64,000 bases of DNA from Limnohabitans sp. 103DPR2 (GCF_001412575.1 NZ_CP011834.1:2046001-2110000), one strand, 5' to 3'; positions 26,445 to 36,265 are shown, numbered from the stretch's first letter. Notes: a model not told the origin generated them from the letters alone. Translations and numbers: made by a program.

Positions 26445-26543
26445 GTTTTCATTCTATCGATGCCTGAGGCGCTTCTGCGAACACTTTGCGGAAAGTCCTT
26501 ATGCCGCACTGCAACATTCGGCATCAGTCGGGTAAACCTTGAA

Positions 26544-26572
26544 TTGACAAGCGCAAAAAGCCTGATTTAAAT
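26544..26572 (+). promoter_or_regulatory. Sigma-70-type promoter of the cold-shock gene
   Basis: TTGACA at 26544-26549, a 17-base spacer, and TTAAAT at 26567-26572. The -35 box is perfect consensus and the -10 box matches four of six positions. It stands 34 bases before the cold-shock start codon. Confidence 0.65.
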
Positions 26573-26605
26573 GTTCCATACAGCTTTAAAATGATGGAGA
26601 CAAGC

Positions 26606-26830
26606 ATGCCCAGTGGAACAGTCAAATGGTTCAATGACGCGAAGGGATTTGGATTCATTCAGCCAGATGGGGGCGGGCCCGATGCATTTGCGCATTTCTC
26701 AGCCATTGCCATGGAGGGCTTCAAAAGCCTCAAAGAAGGCGCCCGAGTGAGCTTTGAGCTGACCGAGGGCCCCAAAGGCCCCATGGCCATCAACATTCAA
26801 TCAGAAGGTAGAGCAACACCCGCAGAGTAG
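26606..26830 (+). CDS. Cold-shock domain protein
   Basis: A 74-residue CspA-family protein. RNP-1 is visible as KGFGFIQP and RNP-2 as DAFAHFSAI, both on the five-stranded OB fold that binds single-stranded RNA and DNA. The ATG at 26606 is preferred because GGAGAC lies six bases before it; an upstream in-frame ATG at 26591 would put that site inside the gene. The short leader does not show the very long 5' region of cold-induced cspA in enterics. A terminator follows at once, so the gene is monocistronic. Confidence 0.94.
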   Translation: MPSGTVKWFNDAKGFGFIQPDGGGPDAFAHFSAIAMEGFKSLKEGARVSFELTEGPKGPMAINIQSEGRATPAE

Positions 26831-26837
26831 ACAGAAA

Positions 26838-26877
26838 AAAGCCCCTGAGAGTTCATCTCAAGGGCTTTGGTCTTTTT
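26838..26877 (+). terminator. Terminator after the cold-shock gene
   Basis: Stem AAAGCCCCTGAGA (26838-26850) with TCTCAAGGGCTTT (26856-26868), one mismatch, loop GTTCA, followed by a T-rich run to 26877. It separates the gene from the convergent tRNA-Pro. Confidence 0.85.
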
Positions 26878-26880
26878 GAA

Positions 26881-26957
26881 TGGTCGGCGTGGCGGGATTC
26901 GAACTCGCGACCCCTTGCACCCCATGCAAGTGCGCTACCAGGCTGCGCTACACGCCG
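26881..26957 (-). tRNA. tRNA-Pro (anticodon GGG)
   Basis: A 77-base cloverleaf on the minus strand. Acceptor arms CGGCGTG and CACGCCG pair, the T arm holds GTTCGAATC, and the anticodon stem CTTGC/GCAAG closes the loop ATGGGGT, giving anticodon GGG (proline, codons CCC and CCT). The CCA end is encoded (26881-26883). It lies downstream of the merR-like gene, in the usual place for this gene cluster. Confidence 0.97.
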
Positions 26958-26968
26958 ACAAGCTTTAA

Positions 26969-26974
26969 ATTATA
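26969..26974 (-). promoter_or_regulatory. -10 box of the tRNA-Pro promoter
   Basis: On the minus strand GGGCTATAATTT gives a perfect TATAAT, placed so that transcription would start about five bases before the mature tRNA end. A -35 box is not convincing: TTGACC is nearby, but only 12 bases away. Confidence 0.5.
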
Positions 26975-26988
26975 GCCCGAGAATTTGG

Positions 26989-27465
26989 TCAAATTGAGAG
27001 CAAATCTCGAATATCCATCAATTCGCGTCGCAAGCTAGGCAAGCTGCTGGTGGCTTGAAGTGCGCCCGCTCTTTGTGCACTCTCTACGGCCAATTTGGGA
27101 AGCGCACTTTCTTCCTCTGACATCTCATCATCAAGGTCAAGATCTTCAGGAAAATCGATGTCCGCATCGGCAGCAGCAAGCTGCTCCTTGCGATAGCCTT
27201 TTTGAGACTGCGCAAGCTCCTGCATTTTGTTGCGAGCCCCACTGATGGTGAAGCCCTGCTCGTACAACAAATCACGAATGCGGCGAATCATGAGCACCTC
27301 GTGGTGCTGGTAATAGCGGCGATTACCGCGTCGCTTCACAGGACGAAGCTGTGTGAACTCCTGCTCCCAATAACGGAGCACATGCGGCTTGACGCCACAG
27401 AGCTCGCCTACTTCACCAATGGTGAAGTAGCGCTTGGCGGGAATAGATGGGAGGGAGTTCTCCAT
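26989..27465 (-). CDS. MerR-family transcriptional regulator
   Basis: A 158-residue MerR-like protein. The winged helix-turn-helix is at residues 12-80: [25 protein letters not shown], then [20 protein letters not shown]. Instead of a long metal-binding coiled coil, the C-terminus is a short variable region with an acidic patch ([19 protein letters not shown]), so no metal role is indicated. It is the usual downstream partner of ihfA in betaproteobacteria and is probably co-transcribed with it. An in-frame GTG at 27474 is an alternative start. Target genes are unknown. Confidence 0.93.
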   Translation of the reverse strand: MENSLPSIPAKRYFTIGEVGELCGVKPHVLRYWEQEFTQLRPVKRRGNRRYYQHHEVLMIRRIRDLLYEQGFTISGARNKMQELAQSQKGYRKEQLAAADADIDFPEDLDLDDEMSEEESALPKLAVESAQRAGALQATSSLPSLRRELMDIRDLLSI

Positions 27466-27578
27466 TGAAATCACAAACTTGCTAGGGGAACTTACTAGCT
27501 TACTCTAAGCCGAGGCACTCCGTAAAGGCCTCAGTTGAATATTTTGTTAGATCTCTGATCGCTGATTGTCAGCAAGTG

Positions 27579-27908
27579 TTAAGCCTTGCCAGATTCGTCA
27601 CCTTGGATCACATCTTTGAGCTTGTGACTGGCGTGAAAGGTGGCAACGCGCCGCGCCTCAATGGGAATCAGTTCACCCGTACGGGGATTGCGGCCTGGAC
27701 GTGGTGCTTTTTCACGGATTTGGAAATTACCAAATCCGGAAATTTTGACATCCGTTCCTTGAACCAACTGCGTTGCAATCAAATCAAAGAAAGAGTCCAC
27801 CATGTCTTTGGACTCGCGCTTGTTCAATCCAATTTGTTCAAACAACAAATCGGCCAGATGCGCTTTGGTCAGCGCAGGTGTTTCGAGACTTTCAACAGAA
27901 AAATCCAT
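27579..27908 (-). CDS. ihfA: Integration host factor alpha subunit
   Basis: A 109-residue DNA-bending protein of the HU/IHF family. LTKAHLADLLFEQIGLNKRE opens the conserved part, and the DNA-intercalating beta arm is GFGNFQIREKAPRPGRNPRT, which contains the proline that kinks the minor groove. Together with IhfB it shapes promoters and recombination sites. The position after pheT is the conserved pheS-pheT-ihfA order of proteobacteria. The gene lies 19 bases downstream of pheT. Confidence 0.97.
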   Translation of the reverse strand: MDFSVESLETPALTKAHLADLLFEQIGLNKRESKDMVDSFFDLIATQLVQGTDVKISGFGNFQIREKAPRPGRNPRTGELIPIEARRVATFHASHKLKDVIQGDESGKA

Positions 27909-27927
27909 AGGTACTTTCTGCTTTCAA

Positions 27928-30342
27928 TTAAGAGCGCAAGCGCGCTGACAACTTGGTCGCCAAATGGTCTAACACGGCTTTGACTGTGGCTTCAATCTGA
28001 ACGTCGGTCAATGTTGCTTCGTCACTGTACAAAGTCAAGCGGACTGCCAAGCTTTTCTCAATGCCTTGTGTGGCCTGTGGGCGGAACACATCAAACAACA
28101 CGGCATTTTTCAACAGACCTTCTGTAGGCGCCGCATGAATGGCCGACATGAGCTCGCCGTGCGTCACTTTTTCAGCCACGATGACGGCAATGTCACGCTC
28201 TACAGCCTGGAATCGCGCAACGCCTTGTGCCACAGGCACTTCGCGCTGTAGCACCGCATCCAAGTCCAACTCAAACATGATGGGGGCTTGTTGCAAGTCC
28301 CAAGTCTGGCGCCAGCGAGGATGCAACTCGCCCACATGGCCAATGACTTGGCCGTTGAGCAAAACTTGCGCACAGCGACCAGGGTGCATGGCAGGATGTT
28401 CAGCCGTTTCAAACACTGGCTTGGCCGGTGACAGCAAAGCCTCCACCTCACCTTTGACATCAAAGAAATCAACATTGCGAACTTTGCCACCCCAAGAGGT
28501 GGTGCTGACCGGGCCATAAGCCACCCCGGAAACGCGCATGGGCTGATTCAAGCCTTCGACGGTGCTATCGCTGTCTTTGACCGAGGCATCACGCAAAAAC
28601 ACACGGCCCAGTTCAAAGACACGGACACGATCCGCTTTGCGATCGGTATTGAATTTCACCACTTGCAGCAAAGAGCCCAGCAAACTGGTTCGCATCACAC
28701 TCATTTGACTGGCAATGGGATTGAGCAACTTGATCGGGTTGGCGTTGCCTGCCAACTCATGCTCCCAGCGTTCTTCAACAAAACTGAAGTTGATGGTTTC
28801 TTGGTAGCCCAATGCCGCCATGCTGCGGCGAACAGCAAAGGGACCCCGCACATTTTCTTTGCGAATCTTGGCCGTAATAGGTGCCAATGGCGGCGTGGTC
28901 GGCAACTGGGTATAACCGACCATGCGCGCAACCTCTTCAATGAGGTCTTCTTCAATTTCCAAATCGAAGCGCCAACTGGGTGGGTTGACCGTGACCAAGC
29001 CTTCCGCCTCGCTCACTTCAAAACCTAAACCGCGTAGTGCATCGGCACACTGCTTTTGTGTCAACGCCATGCCAATCACCTTGACTGCACGTGCCACGCG
29101 CAAGGTCACAGGTTTGCGCACAGGCATGTTCAGTTTTTGGTCGTCCACAGGGCCGACTTGGGTGGCTGGCGTGCCGCAAATGTCAATCACCAACTGCGTA
29201 ATGCGCTCAATGTGCTCAACTGTGCCTTCTGGGTCGACTCCTCGTTCAAATCGGTGGCCGGCATCGGTCGAGAAGTTGTAGCGACGTGAGCGACCTGCAA
29301 TGGCTTTAGGCCACCAGTAAGCAGCTTCGATGTAAATGTTTTGAGTGTCGTCAGAAACGGCGGTGGCATCGCCGCCCATAATGCCCGCCAAAGACTCCAC
29401 TTGTGAGTCATCGGCAATCACACCCACTTTGTCGTCCACGGTCACTGTGTTGCCGTTGAGCAGCTTGAGTGATTCTTCTGCACGGCCCCATCGAACTTGC
29501 AGGCCCCCATGAATTTTGTCGAGGTCAAAAATGTGTGAAGGACGGCCAAACTCAAACATCACGTAGTTTGAAATGTCGACCAACGGGCTGACACTGCGTT
29601 GGCCACAACGTGCCAAGCGTTCCACCATCCAGGCGGGTGTTTGGGCTTTGGGATTCACGCCTTTCACCACGCGGCCACTGAAGCGGCCGCACAAGTCGGT
29701 GGCTTCAACCTTGACGGCCAATTTGTCTTGCACTTGGGCTGTCAAAGCATTGAACACCGGCGCCTGCAAAGGCGTACCAGTGAGCGCCGAGACTTCACGT
29801 GCAATGCCGTACACACTCAAGCAGTGCGCCAAGTTAGGCGTCAGCTTCAATGTGAACAAGGTATCGTCCAACTTCAAATAGGTTCGAATGCTTTGGCCTA
29901 AGGGCGCATCTGCTGGCAACTCAAGCAAGCCGCCATGGTCATCCGCAATTTTCAACTCTTTGGCGGAGCACAACATGCCCTGGCTTTCAACGCCGCGCAG
30001 CTTGCCCACTTTGATCAGGAAAGGCTTGCCATCTTCGCCAGGCGGCAACTCTGCACCGACCATGGCGCAGGGAATGCGAATACCAATGCGTGCGTTGGGC
30101 GCACCGCAAACAATGTTGAGCAATGTCGGTTGCCCCACATCCACTTGGCACACGCGCAAGCGGTCTGCATTGGGGTGCTGCTCTGCACTTTTGATTTCAC
30201 CAATCACCACATTCGAAAATGGCGGCGCCACTGGTTGAAGTTCTTCAACCTCCAAGCCCGCCATGGTGAGCGTTTCAGCGAGTTGTTCTGTATTGAGGGG
30301 TGGGTTGCAAAACTCACGCAGCCAGGATTCAGGAAATTGCAT
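27928..30342 (-). CDS. pheT: Phenylalanyl-tRNA synthetase beta subunit
   Basis: An 804-residue beta chain of the heterotetrameric enzyme. In order it has an N-terminal tRNA-binding OB domain (about 40-150, VGEIKSAEQHPNADRLRVCQ), the B3/B4 editing region (about 210-390), the B5 domain, a catalytic-like core, and the C-terminal ferredoxin-fold anticodon-binding domain (about 710-804, with AVERDIAVIVAEKVTHGELM). Length is normal. It follows pheS by ten bases and precedes ihfA. Confidence 0.97.
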   Translation of the reverse strand: MQFPESWLREFCNPPLNTEQLAETLTMAGLEVEELQPVAPPFSNVVIGEIKSAEQHPNADRLRVCQVDVGQPTLLNIVCGAPNARIGIRIPCAMVGAELPPGEDGKPFLIKVGKLRGVESQGMLCSAKELKIADDHGGLLELPADAPLGQSIRTYLKLDDTLFTLKLTPNLAHCLSVYGIAREVSALTGTPLQAPVFNALTAQVQDKLAVKVEATDLCGRFSGRVVKGVNPKAQTPAWMVERLARCGQRSVSPLVDISNYVMFEFGRPSHIFDLDKIHGGLQVRWGRAEESLKLLNGNTVTVDDKVGVIADDSQVESLAGIMGGDATAVSDDTQNIYIEAAYWWPKAIAGRSRRYNFSTDAGHRFERGVDPEGTVEHIERITQLVIDICGTPATQVGPVDDQKLNMPVRKPVTLRVARAVKVIGMALTQKQCADALRGLGFEVSEAEGLVTVNPPSWRFDLEIEEDLIEEVARMVGYTQLPTTPPLAPITAKIRKENVRGPFAVRRSMAALGYQETINFSFVEERWEHELAGNANPIKLLNPIASQMSVMRTSLLGSLLQVVKFNTDRKADRVRVFELGRVFLRDASVKDSDSTVEGLNQPMRVSGVAYGPVSTTSWGGKVRNVDFFDVKGEVEALLSPAKPVFETAEHPAMHPGRCAQVLLNGQVIGHVGELHPRWRQTWDLQQAPIMFELDLDAVLQREVPVAQGVARFQAVERDIAVIVAEKVTHGELMSAIHAAPTEGLLKNAVLFDVFRPQATQGIEKSLAVRLTLYSDEATLTDVQIEATVKAVLDHLATKLSARLRS

Positions 30343-30352
30343 GGTCTTTTAA

Positions 30353-31390
30353 TTATTGAAATTGACTCAAGAAGCGAACGTCGCCGTCGAAGAACAAGCG
30401 CAAATCATTCACGCCATATCGGAGCATGGTGAGACGGTCGGGGCCCATGCCGAAGGCAAAGCCAATGAATTTTTCGGGGTCGAGGCCCATGTTGCGAACC
30501 ACGTTGGGGTGCACTTGACCGGAGCCCGCCACTTCCAACCAACGGCCCGCCAATGGGCCTGTTTGAAATTGAATGTCAATTTCGGCGCTGGGTTCTGTGA
30601 AGGGGAAAAAGCTGGGACGGAAGCGCAACACCAAGTCGTCGCTTTCAAAAAACGTACGGCAAAAATCGGTGAACACCACTTTCAAATCTTTGAAGCTGAC
30701 GTTCTCGCCAATCCACAAACCTTCGCACTGATGAAACATGGGTGAGTGCGTGGCATCGCTGTCGACGCGGTAGGTGCGGCCAGGTGCAATGACACGAATT
30801 TCGGGCATGCCCTGCCCTGCATCCAATTGCGCTTTGTAACGCTTGACGTGTTGGACTGCATGGCGAATTTGCATGGGGCTGGTGTGGGTACGCAGCAAAT
30901 GACCGCCTTCGACATAGAAGGTGTCGTGCATCGAGCGTGCGGGATGATCTTCGGGTGTGTTGAGGGCCGTGAAGTTGAACCAGTCGGTTTCAATTTCGGG
31001 GCCTTGTGCCACTTCAAAACCCATGGAGCCAAAAATTTGCTCGATGCGCTCTAAGGTAAGTGACACAGGGTGCAGACCGCCTTGCGTCAGGGGGCGACCT
31101 GGCAAGGTGACATCAAAAGCTTCCGCTTTCAGTTGAACAGCCAACTCGGCATCGGCCAAAGCTTGGCGGCGCGCCGTGAGCGCTGCTTCAATGCCCTGCT
31201 TGGCAACGTTCACCGCTGCGCCGAATGTTTTTTTCTCTTCAACGCTCAAAGCAGCCATGCCCTTCATCATTTCAGTGATGCGGCCTGACTTGCCCAAGTA
31301 CAGGGCTTTGGCATTCTCAAGATCGGCGGGGGTTTGGGCCTGCGCAAAACTGGCGCGAGCCGCTTCAACCAAACTGTCCAACTCGGTCAT
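30353..31390 (-). CDS. pheS: Phenylalanyl-tRNA synthetase alpha subunit
   Basis: A 345-residue class II synthetase catalytic subunit. The N-terminal coiled coil (about 1-90) binds tRNA-Phe. Class II motifs are seen as motif 2 around [20 protein letters not shown] and motif 3 near the end, [20 protein letters not shown]. Length and order are standard. A terminator-like hairpin lies in the 91 bases between rplT and this start, suggesting regulated read-through from the ribosomal protein genes. Confidence 0.97.
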   Translation of the reverse strand: MTELDSLVEAARASFAQAQTPADLENAKALYLGKSGRITEMMKGMAALSVEEKKTFGAAVNVAKQGIEAALTARRQALADAELAVQLKAEAFDVTLPGRPLTQGGLHPVSLTLERIEQIFGSMGFEVAQGPEIETDWFNFTALNTPEDHPARSMHDTFYVEGGHLLRTHTSPMQIRHAVQHVKRYKAQLDAGQGMPEIRVIAPGRTYRVDSDATHSPMFHQCEGLWIGENVSFKDLKVVFTDFCRTFFESDDLVLRFRPSFFPFTEPSAEIDIQFQTGPLAGRWLEVAGSGQVHPNVVRNMGLDPEKFIGFAFGMGPDRLTMLRYGVNDLRLFFDGDVRFLSQFQ

Positions 31391-31425
31391 GGTGGAAACT
31401 TTAAAAGGAACTTAAATTCAAAATG

Positions 31426-31464
31426 AAAAAAGGATTGAAGCCTTCGCAAGCCTCAACCCCTTTG
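31426..31464 (-). terminator. Terminator or attenuator between rplT and pheS
   Basis: On the minus strand an imperfect stem, AAAGGGGTTGAGGCTT with AGGCTTCAATCCTTTT, has one bulge and some G-U pairs around a GCGA loop, and is followed by six T residues. It follows the rplT stop and precedes the pheS start, so it can either end the rplT message or act in attenuation of pheST. Confidence 0.65.
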
Positions 31465-31481
31465 ATTGACTGCGTGAGTAC

Positions 31482-31844
31482 TTAAGCTGCGGCCAACTTG
31501 GCCTTGACTTGGTTCACGATGCCAGCAAAAGCGGCCTTGTCGTGCACGGCGATGTCCGCCAACACTTTACGGTCGATTTCAATGGCAGCCTTTTTCAGGC
31601 CATTTGCGAATTGGCTGTATGTCAGACCGCATTCACGGGCCGCTGCGTTGATACGCGCGATCCACAACTGACGGAACACACGTTTCTTGGCACGACGGTC
31701 ACGGTATGCATACTGACCGGCCTTCATCACCGCTTGTTTAGCGATACGGAAGACATTACCGCGGCGACCGCGGAAACCTTTGGCCAGGGCCAATACTTTT
31801 TTGTGACGGGCTCGTGCCGTAACACCACGTTTTACGCGAGGCAT
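31482..31844 (-). CDS. rplT: 50S ribosomal protein L20
   Basis: A 120-residue L20, essential for early 50S assembly and, in other bacteria, a translational repressor of its own operon. [20 protein letters not shown], then the block around [20 protein letters not shown], are fully conserved. It is 24 bases downstream of rpmI, the universal order. Confidence 0.98.
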   Translation of the reverse strand: MPRVKRGVTARARHKKVLALAKGFRGRRGNVFRIAKQAVMKAGQYAYRDRRAKKRVFRQLWIARINAAARECGLTYSQFANGLKKAAIEIDRKVLADIAVHDKAAFAGIVNQVKAKLAAA

Positions 31845-31868
31845 ATTTTCTCCTTGTTCGTCAGTGAA

Positions 31869-32072
31869 TTACAGGCCAGCCGATGGCAGCATTTGTGCCA
31901 TGTGACCCATGTTGGTCTCATGCACACCTACTGGGCCACGGAGGTGACGTTTGTTCTTGGTTGTCTTCTTCGTCAAGATGTGACGCTTGAAGGCTTGACC
32001 GCGTTTAACGGTACCACCAGGACGAACACGGAAGCGCTTTTTGGCGCTGCTTTTGGTCTTCATTTTGGGCAT
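31869..32072 (-). CDS. rpmI: 50S ribosomal protein L35
   Basis: A 67-residue L35. [20 protein letters not shown] is the conserved N-terminus, which fixes the ATG at 32072. AAGGAG lies eight bases before it. An upstream in-frame start at 32111 would add 13 residues unlike L35. The chain ends in the usual short C-terminal helix. Confidence 0.97.
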   Translation of the reverse strand: MPKMKTKSSAKKRFRVRPGGTVKRGQAFKRHILTKKTTKNKRHLRGPVGVHETNMGHMAQMLPSAGL

Positions 32073-32152
32073 TTGACTGCTCCTTATTTTGTGCTCGTGA
32101 GGCGTCTGCAAACTCCTTGCAGCCTTGTTGGCCCCGAGCCACTTTTAATCAG

Positions 32153-32222
32153 CACTTCACCGAAGTGTTTTGCTGTTTGAGGTTGGTGACAACCTCATTT
32201 GTAAGAGCTCCCGAAGGAACTC
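32153..32222 (-). promoter_or_regulatory. Structured infC-rpmI intergenic RNA (candidate L20 control region)
   Basis: Three consecutive hairpins in the 157 bases between infC and rpmI: GAGTTCC-TTCG-GGAGCTC (32205-32222, UUCG tetraloop, one G-U pair), TGAGGTTG-TCAC-CAACCTCA (32178-32197, perfect 8-bp stem) and CACTTC-GGT-GAAGTG (32153-32167, perfect 6 bp). None is followed by a T run, so they are not terminators. In Escherichia coli L20 controls rpmI-rplT translation through structure in this same interval. Confidence 0.5.
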
Positions 32223-32229
32223 TTCAAAC

Positions 32230-32826
32230 TCACTCTGAAGCTGCCGGAGCACCTTCGTTGGCTGTTTTACCAGCCGGTTTTTTGCGACCTGGTGCAATCA
32301 TCATGATCATTTGGCGGCCTTCCAACTTTGGAAACTGCTCAACCACAATCAGATCACCCAAGTCATCGCGAATACGCTGCAACAGTGCCATGCCCAACTC
32401 TTGGTGGGTAATTTCGCGACCGCGAAAACGCAAGGTCACTTTGCACTTGTCACCATCTGCCAAAAAGCGGCGGATGTTGCGCATCTTGATGTTGTAGTCA
32501 CCGTCATCGGTACCGGGTCGGAATTTAATTTCCTTGATCTCAATGACCGTCTGCTTGGCTTTGGCTTCGGCAGCACGCTTTTGTTCTTGGTATTTGAACT
32601 TGCCGTAGTCCATCAATCGGCAAACCGGTGGTGTTGCGGTGGCTGCAATTTCAACCAAGTCAACATCCAACTCTCCCGCCATGCGCAAAGCATCTGCTAA
32701 AGAAACAATGCCCAAGGGCTCGTTCTCGGGTCCGGACAAACGGACTTCAGGGAAAGTGATTTCACGGTTCAGGCGATGCTTACGCTCTTCGCGCTGACGG
32801 CGGTCACGAAATTCGGTGGTAGCGAT
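32230..32826 (-). CDS. infC: Translation initiation factor IF-3 (ATC start)
   Basis: A 198-residue IF-3. The conserved N-terminus [20 protein letters not shown] lies upstream of any ATG, GTG or TTG in frame, and an in-frame TGA stands two codons before the ATC at 32826-32824. So ATC is the only credible start, with AGGA eight bases before it. Rare AUU-type starts are known for infC in enterics, where IF-3 rejects them and so limits its own synthesis. Later blocks are [39 protein letters not shown] and the C-terminal ribosome-binding domain. The start was chosen by this evidence rather than by codon rules. Confidence 0.95.
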   Translation of the reverse strand: MATTEFRDRRQREERKHRLNREITFPEVRLSGPENEPLGIVSLADALRMAGELDVDLVEIAATATPPVCRLMDYGKFKYQEQKRAAEAKAKQTVIEIKEIKFRPGTDDGDYNIKMRNIRRFLADGDKCKVTLRFRGREITHQELGMALLQRIRDDLGDLIVVEQFPKLEGRQMIMMIAPGRKKPAGKTANEGAPAASE

Positions 32827-32909
32827 GGTTCAAATCCTTTTAATAAAAACTGCACAAGGCAGCCCAAACCGACGAGCAAGCGTCAAGCTAAAGCAATCGG
32901 AAAATACCT

Positions 32910-34829
32910 TCAAACTTTAGATTCAATGTCTGATTGGACGAGTTCAATGAACGCATCAACAGACATGACACCGAGGTCTTTGTTACCTCGGGCGCGTACT
33001 GCGACAGTACCCGCAGCCTTTTCTTTGTCGCCAGCGACAAGGATGTAAGGCGGCTTCTGCAATGAATGCTCGCGTATTTTATACGTGATTTTCTCGTTCC
33101 GGAGGTCTAAATCGACCCTAAGGCCTTGATTTCCCGCCAGTTTTTGCATTTTTTGGGCAATTTCACGACAGTAATCGGCCTGGGAATCGGTAATGTTGCA
33201 CACCACCACCTGGATTGGGGCCAGCCAAACAGGCAAGGCACCAGCGTGCTGCTCGATCAAAATACCGATGAATCGCTCCATGCTGCCCACGATGGCGCGG
33301 TGCAACATGACGGGACGATGGCGGTTGCCGTCCTCTCCAACGTACTCGGCATCGAGTCGTTCAGCCATAGAGAAGTCAACCTGAATGGTGCCGCACTGCC
33401 ATTGACGGCCAATAGCGTCTTTCAGGGTGTATTCGATTTTGGGGCCATAGAAGGCGCCATCGCCAGGGGCAATTTCAAAGTCACAGTTGGAGGCACGCAA
33501 ACTCTCCATCAGGGCATGCTCGGCTTTGTCCCAAATTTCATCGGAGCCAATGCGCTGTGCAGGACGCGTCGCAACTTTGTAAATGATGTCGGTAAAGCCG
33601 AAATCTTTGTAGACCTTTTGCAAGAGCGTTGTGAAGTTAACGCTTTCAGCCAAGATTTGATCTTCGGTACAGAAAATGTGGCCATCGTCTTGTGTAAAGC
33701 CGCGCACGCGCATGATGCCGTGCAAGCCGCCAGTAGGTTCATTGCGGTGGCATTGACCAAATTCGCCGTAGCGCAAAGGCAAATCGCGGTAGCTCTTCAT
33801 GCCTTGCTTGAAAATCAAGATGTGGCCAGGACAGTTCATAGGCTTCAAAGCGTAGTCACGCTTTTCAGACTCTGTGGTGAACATGTTGTCGCGGTACTTG
33901 TCCCAGTGGCCCGTTTTTTCCCACAAGGACTTGTCAATGATTTGCGGACCTTTGACTTCCTGGTAACCGTTGTCTTGGTAGACCGCACGCATGTACTGCT
34001 CAACCTTCTGCCAAACAGACCAACCTTTAGGATGCCAAAAAACCAAGCCGGGTGCATGCTCATCAATATGGAATAAATCGAGCTCGCGACCTAATTTACG
34101 GTGATCACGTTTTTCTGCCTCTTCCAATTGGGTAAGGTAGTTTTGCAAATCTTCTTTGCTGGTCCATGCCGTGCCGTAAATGCGTTGCAGCATTTCGTTT
34201 TTGCTGTCGCCACGCCAGTACGCACCTGCCACCTTCATTAGCTTGAAATGCTTGAGCTTGCCAGTGCTGGGGACGTGGGGGCCGCGACACAAGTCTTCGA
34301 ACGCGCCCTCTTTGTACAAGCTCACATCTTCATTGGAGGGAATGCTGCCAATGATTTCGGCCTTGTAGTGCTCACCCATGCCTTTGAAATACGCAACAGC
34401 CTCATCACGAGGTAGCACACGACGAACCACAGGCTCGTCTTTGTTGGCCAAATCGGACATGCGCTTTTCAATGGCGGCCAAGTCGTCCAAGTCGAACGGA
34501 CGGCTGTAGGAAAAGTCGTAGTAAAAACCGTTTTCAATCACGGGGCCAATGGTGACTTGCGCATCAGGATACAAATCCTTCACGGCATAAGCCAACAAGT
34601 GCGCCGTTGAATGTCGAACCACTTCCAAGCCATCTGCATCTTTGCCCGTGATGATGGCCAGTTGCGCATTGGCCGCTATGGTGAAACTCGTGTCCACCAC
34701 TTTGCCATCAACTTTGCCTGCCAAAGCCGCTTTGGCCAAGCCAGCGCCAATGGAGGCTGCAACCTCTGCCACGGTGACGGGACCGGGAAACTCACGCAAT
34801 GAACCGTCTGGAAGTGTGATCTGAACCAT
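32910..34829 (-). CDS. thrS: Threonyl-tRNA synthetase
   Basis: A 639-residue class II synthetase. It has an N-terminal TGS domain (about 1-62), the editing domain with [19 protein letters not shown] (zinc-type H-x-x-x-H site around residues 75-80), the catalytic core with [20 protein letters not shown] (motif 2) and motif 3 [19 protein letters not shown], and the C-terminal anticodon-binding domain. Length is standard. It precedes infC by 83 bases, the conserved thrS-infC order. No clear Shine-Dalgarno is visible. Confidence 0.97.
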   Translation of the reverse strand: MVQITLPDGSLREFPGPVTVAEVAASIGAGLAKAALAGKVDGKVVDTSFTIAANAQLAIITGKDADGLEVVRHSTAHLLAYAVKDLYPDAQVTIGPVIENGFYYDFSYSRPFDLDDLAAIEKRMSDLANKDEPVVRRVLPRDEAVAYFKGMGEHYKAEIIGSIPSNEDVSLYKEGAFEDLCRGPHVPSTGKLKHFKLMKVAGAYWRGDSKNEMLQRIYGTAWTSKEDLQNYLTQLEEAEKRDHRKLGRELDLFHIDEHAPGLVFWHPKGWSVWQKVEQYMRAVYQDNGYQEVKGPQIIDKSLWEKTGHWDKYRDNMFTTESEKRDYALKPMNCPGHILIFKQGMKSYRDLPLRYGEFGQCHRNEPTGGLHGIMRVRGFTQDDGHIFCTEDQILAESVNFTTLLQKVYKDFGFTDIIYKVATRPAQRIGSDEIWDKAEHALMESLRASNCDFEIAPGDGAFYGPKIEYTLKDAIGRQWQCGTIQVDFSMAERLDAEYVGEDGNRHRPVMLHRAIVGSMERFIGILIEQHAGALPVWLAPIQVVVCNITDSQADYCREIAQKMQKLAGNQGLRVDLDLRNEKITYKIREHSLQKPPYILVAGDKEKAAGTVAVRARGNKDLGVMSVDAFIELVQSDIESKV

Positions 34830-34850
34830 GTTCGAACTGAAAAAAGGAAA

Positions 34851-34867
34851 GGCGCCCTTTTGGCGCC
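34851..34867 (-). promoter_or_regulatory. Hairpin in the thrS leader
   Basis: On the minus strand GGCGCC, a 5-base AAAAG loop and GGCGCC form a 6-bp stem, followed by TTTCCTTTTTT just before the thrS start. It may be a second terminator for the aceA message or an attenuator in the thrS leader. Confidence 0.4.
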
Positions 34868-34875
34868 AGAAATGA

Positions 34876-34899
34876 AAAACGCGGCATTTGCCGCGTTTT
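34876..34899 (-). terminator. Terminator after aceA
   Basis: AAAACGCGGCA (34876-34886) and TGCCGCGTTTT (34889-34899) pair perfectly over 9 to 11 bases; on the minus strand a five-base T run follows. It lies 47 bases after the isocitrate lyase stop. Confidence 0.88.
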
Positions 34900-34945
34900 C
34901 AAACGCTCAGGCCAGATTTTACGCTGTGCCCGAGGTCTTTTTCGA

Positions 34946-36265
34946 TCAGTGGAACTGTTCTTCTTCGGTTGAACCGGTCAAAGCTGTGACGCTAGAGCGG
35001 CCACCTTGGATTACAGTGGTCACCTCGTCGAAGTAACCGGTGCCCACTTCTTGTTGGTGCGACACGAAGGAATAGCCACGATCGCGCGCTGCGAACTCAG
35101 GTTCTTGCACCTTCTCAACATAGGCAGACATGCCGCGCTGAACGTAGGCTTGTGCCAAGTCAAACATGTTGTACCACATGGAGTGAATGCCAGCCAAAGT
35201 GATGAACTGGTATTTGTAACCCATGGCGCCGAGTTCTTTCTGGAATTTGGCGATGGTCGCATCGTCCAAGTTTTTCTTCCAGTTGAAAGAAGGTGAGCAG
35301 TTGTAGGCCAACAATTTACCGGGGTGTTTCTTGTGAACAGCTTCAGCAAACTTGCGGGCAAATTCCAAATCGGGGGTACCGGTTTCACACCACACCAAGT
35401 CGGCGTATTCCGCATAGGCCACTGCGCGGCTAATGGCTTGCTCCATGCCTTTCTTGGTTTTGTAGAAACCTTCCGCTGTGCGTTCACCTGTCAGGAAAGG
35501 CTTGTCGTTTTCATCGTAGTCGCTGGTGAGCAAGTCAGCAGCTTCTGCATCGGTACGTGCAATCACCAAAGTGGGTACGCCGCAAACGTCAGCTGCCATG
35601 CGGGCTGCGATCAATTTCTGGCAAGCCTCAGTGGTTGGCACCAAAACTTTGCCACCCATGTGACCGCACTTTTTCACAGAAGCCAATTGATCTTCAAAGT
35701 GAACGCCACCCGCACCTGCCGCAATCATGGCTTTCATCAATTCGAAGGCATTTAACACGCCACCAAAACCGGCTTCAGCATCGGCAACAATGGGCGCGAA
35801 GTAATCTGTGTACTCTTTGTCGCCAGGGTTGGTGCCTTTAGACCATTGAATTTCATCAGCACGGCGGAAGCTGTTGTTGATGCGCTCCACAACCTTTGGC
35901 ACAGAGTCCACTGGATACAAAGATTGATCGGGGTACATTGATGCATAAGAGTTATTGTCAGCTGCAACTTGCCAGCCAGACAAATAGATGGCTTTGATGC
36001 CAGCTTTCACTTGCTGCATGGCTTGACCACCCGTCAATGCGCCCAAGCAATTGATGTAGTCTTCTGTGTGAAGCAGATCCCACAGTTTTTCAGCACCACG
36101 GCGAGCCAATGTGTGCTCAATGGGGAAAGAACCGCGCAAACGCACGACATCGGCAGCTGAGTAGCCGCGTTTGACGCCCTTCCAACGGGGGTTGGTGGCC
36201 CAATCTTTTTCCAAAGCGGCAATTTGTTGTTCACGGCTGAGTTGTTCAACGAGATTTTGTGGCAT
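34946..36265 (-). CDS. aceA: Isocitrate lyase
   Basis: A 439-residue isocitrate lyase, the first glyoxylate-shunt enzyme, which splits isocitrate into glyoxylate and succinate when the cell lives on acetate or fatty acids. The catalytic loop [14 protein letters not shown] contains the nucleophilic cysteine, and [12 protein letters not shown] and the [10 protein letters not shown] block are further hallmarks. The ATG at 36265 is preceded by AAGGAAA and gives the family N-terminus; an in-frame ATG at 36325 is unsupported. Two GTCTTATA-type palindromes lie about 80-120 bases upstream. Malate synthase is not in the window. Confidence 0.97.
   Translation of the reverse strand: MPQNLVEQLSREQQIAALEKDWATNPRWKGVKRGYSAADVVRLRGSFPIEHTLARRGAEKLWDLLHTEDYINCLGALTGGQAMQQVKAGIKAIYLSGWQVAADNNSYASMYPDQSLYPVDSVPKVVERINNSFRRADEIQWSKGTNPGDKEYTDYFAPIVADAEAGFGGVLNAFELMKAMIAAGAGGVHFEDQLASVKKCGHMGGKVLVPTTEACQKLIAARMAADVCGVPTLVIARTDAEAADLLTSDYDENDKPFLTGERTAEGFYKTKKGMEQAISRAVAYAEYADLVWCETGTPDLEFARKFAEAVHKKHPGKLLAYNCSPSFNWKKNLDDATIAKFQKELGAMGYKYQFITLAGIHSMWYNMFDLAQAYVQRGMSAYVEKVQEPEFAARDRGYSFVSHQQEVGTGYFDEVTTVIQGGRSSVTALTGSTEEEQFH

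Noticed and set aside
26975..26992. TTGACC as -35 box of the tRNA-Pro promoter
   Set aside because: The gap to TATAAT is only 12 bases, too short for a sigma-70 promoter.
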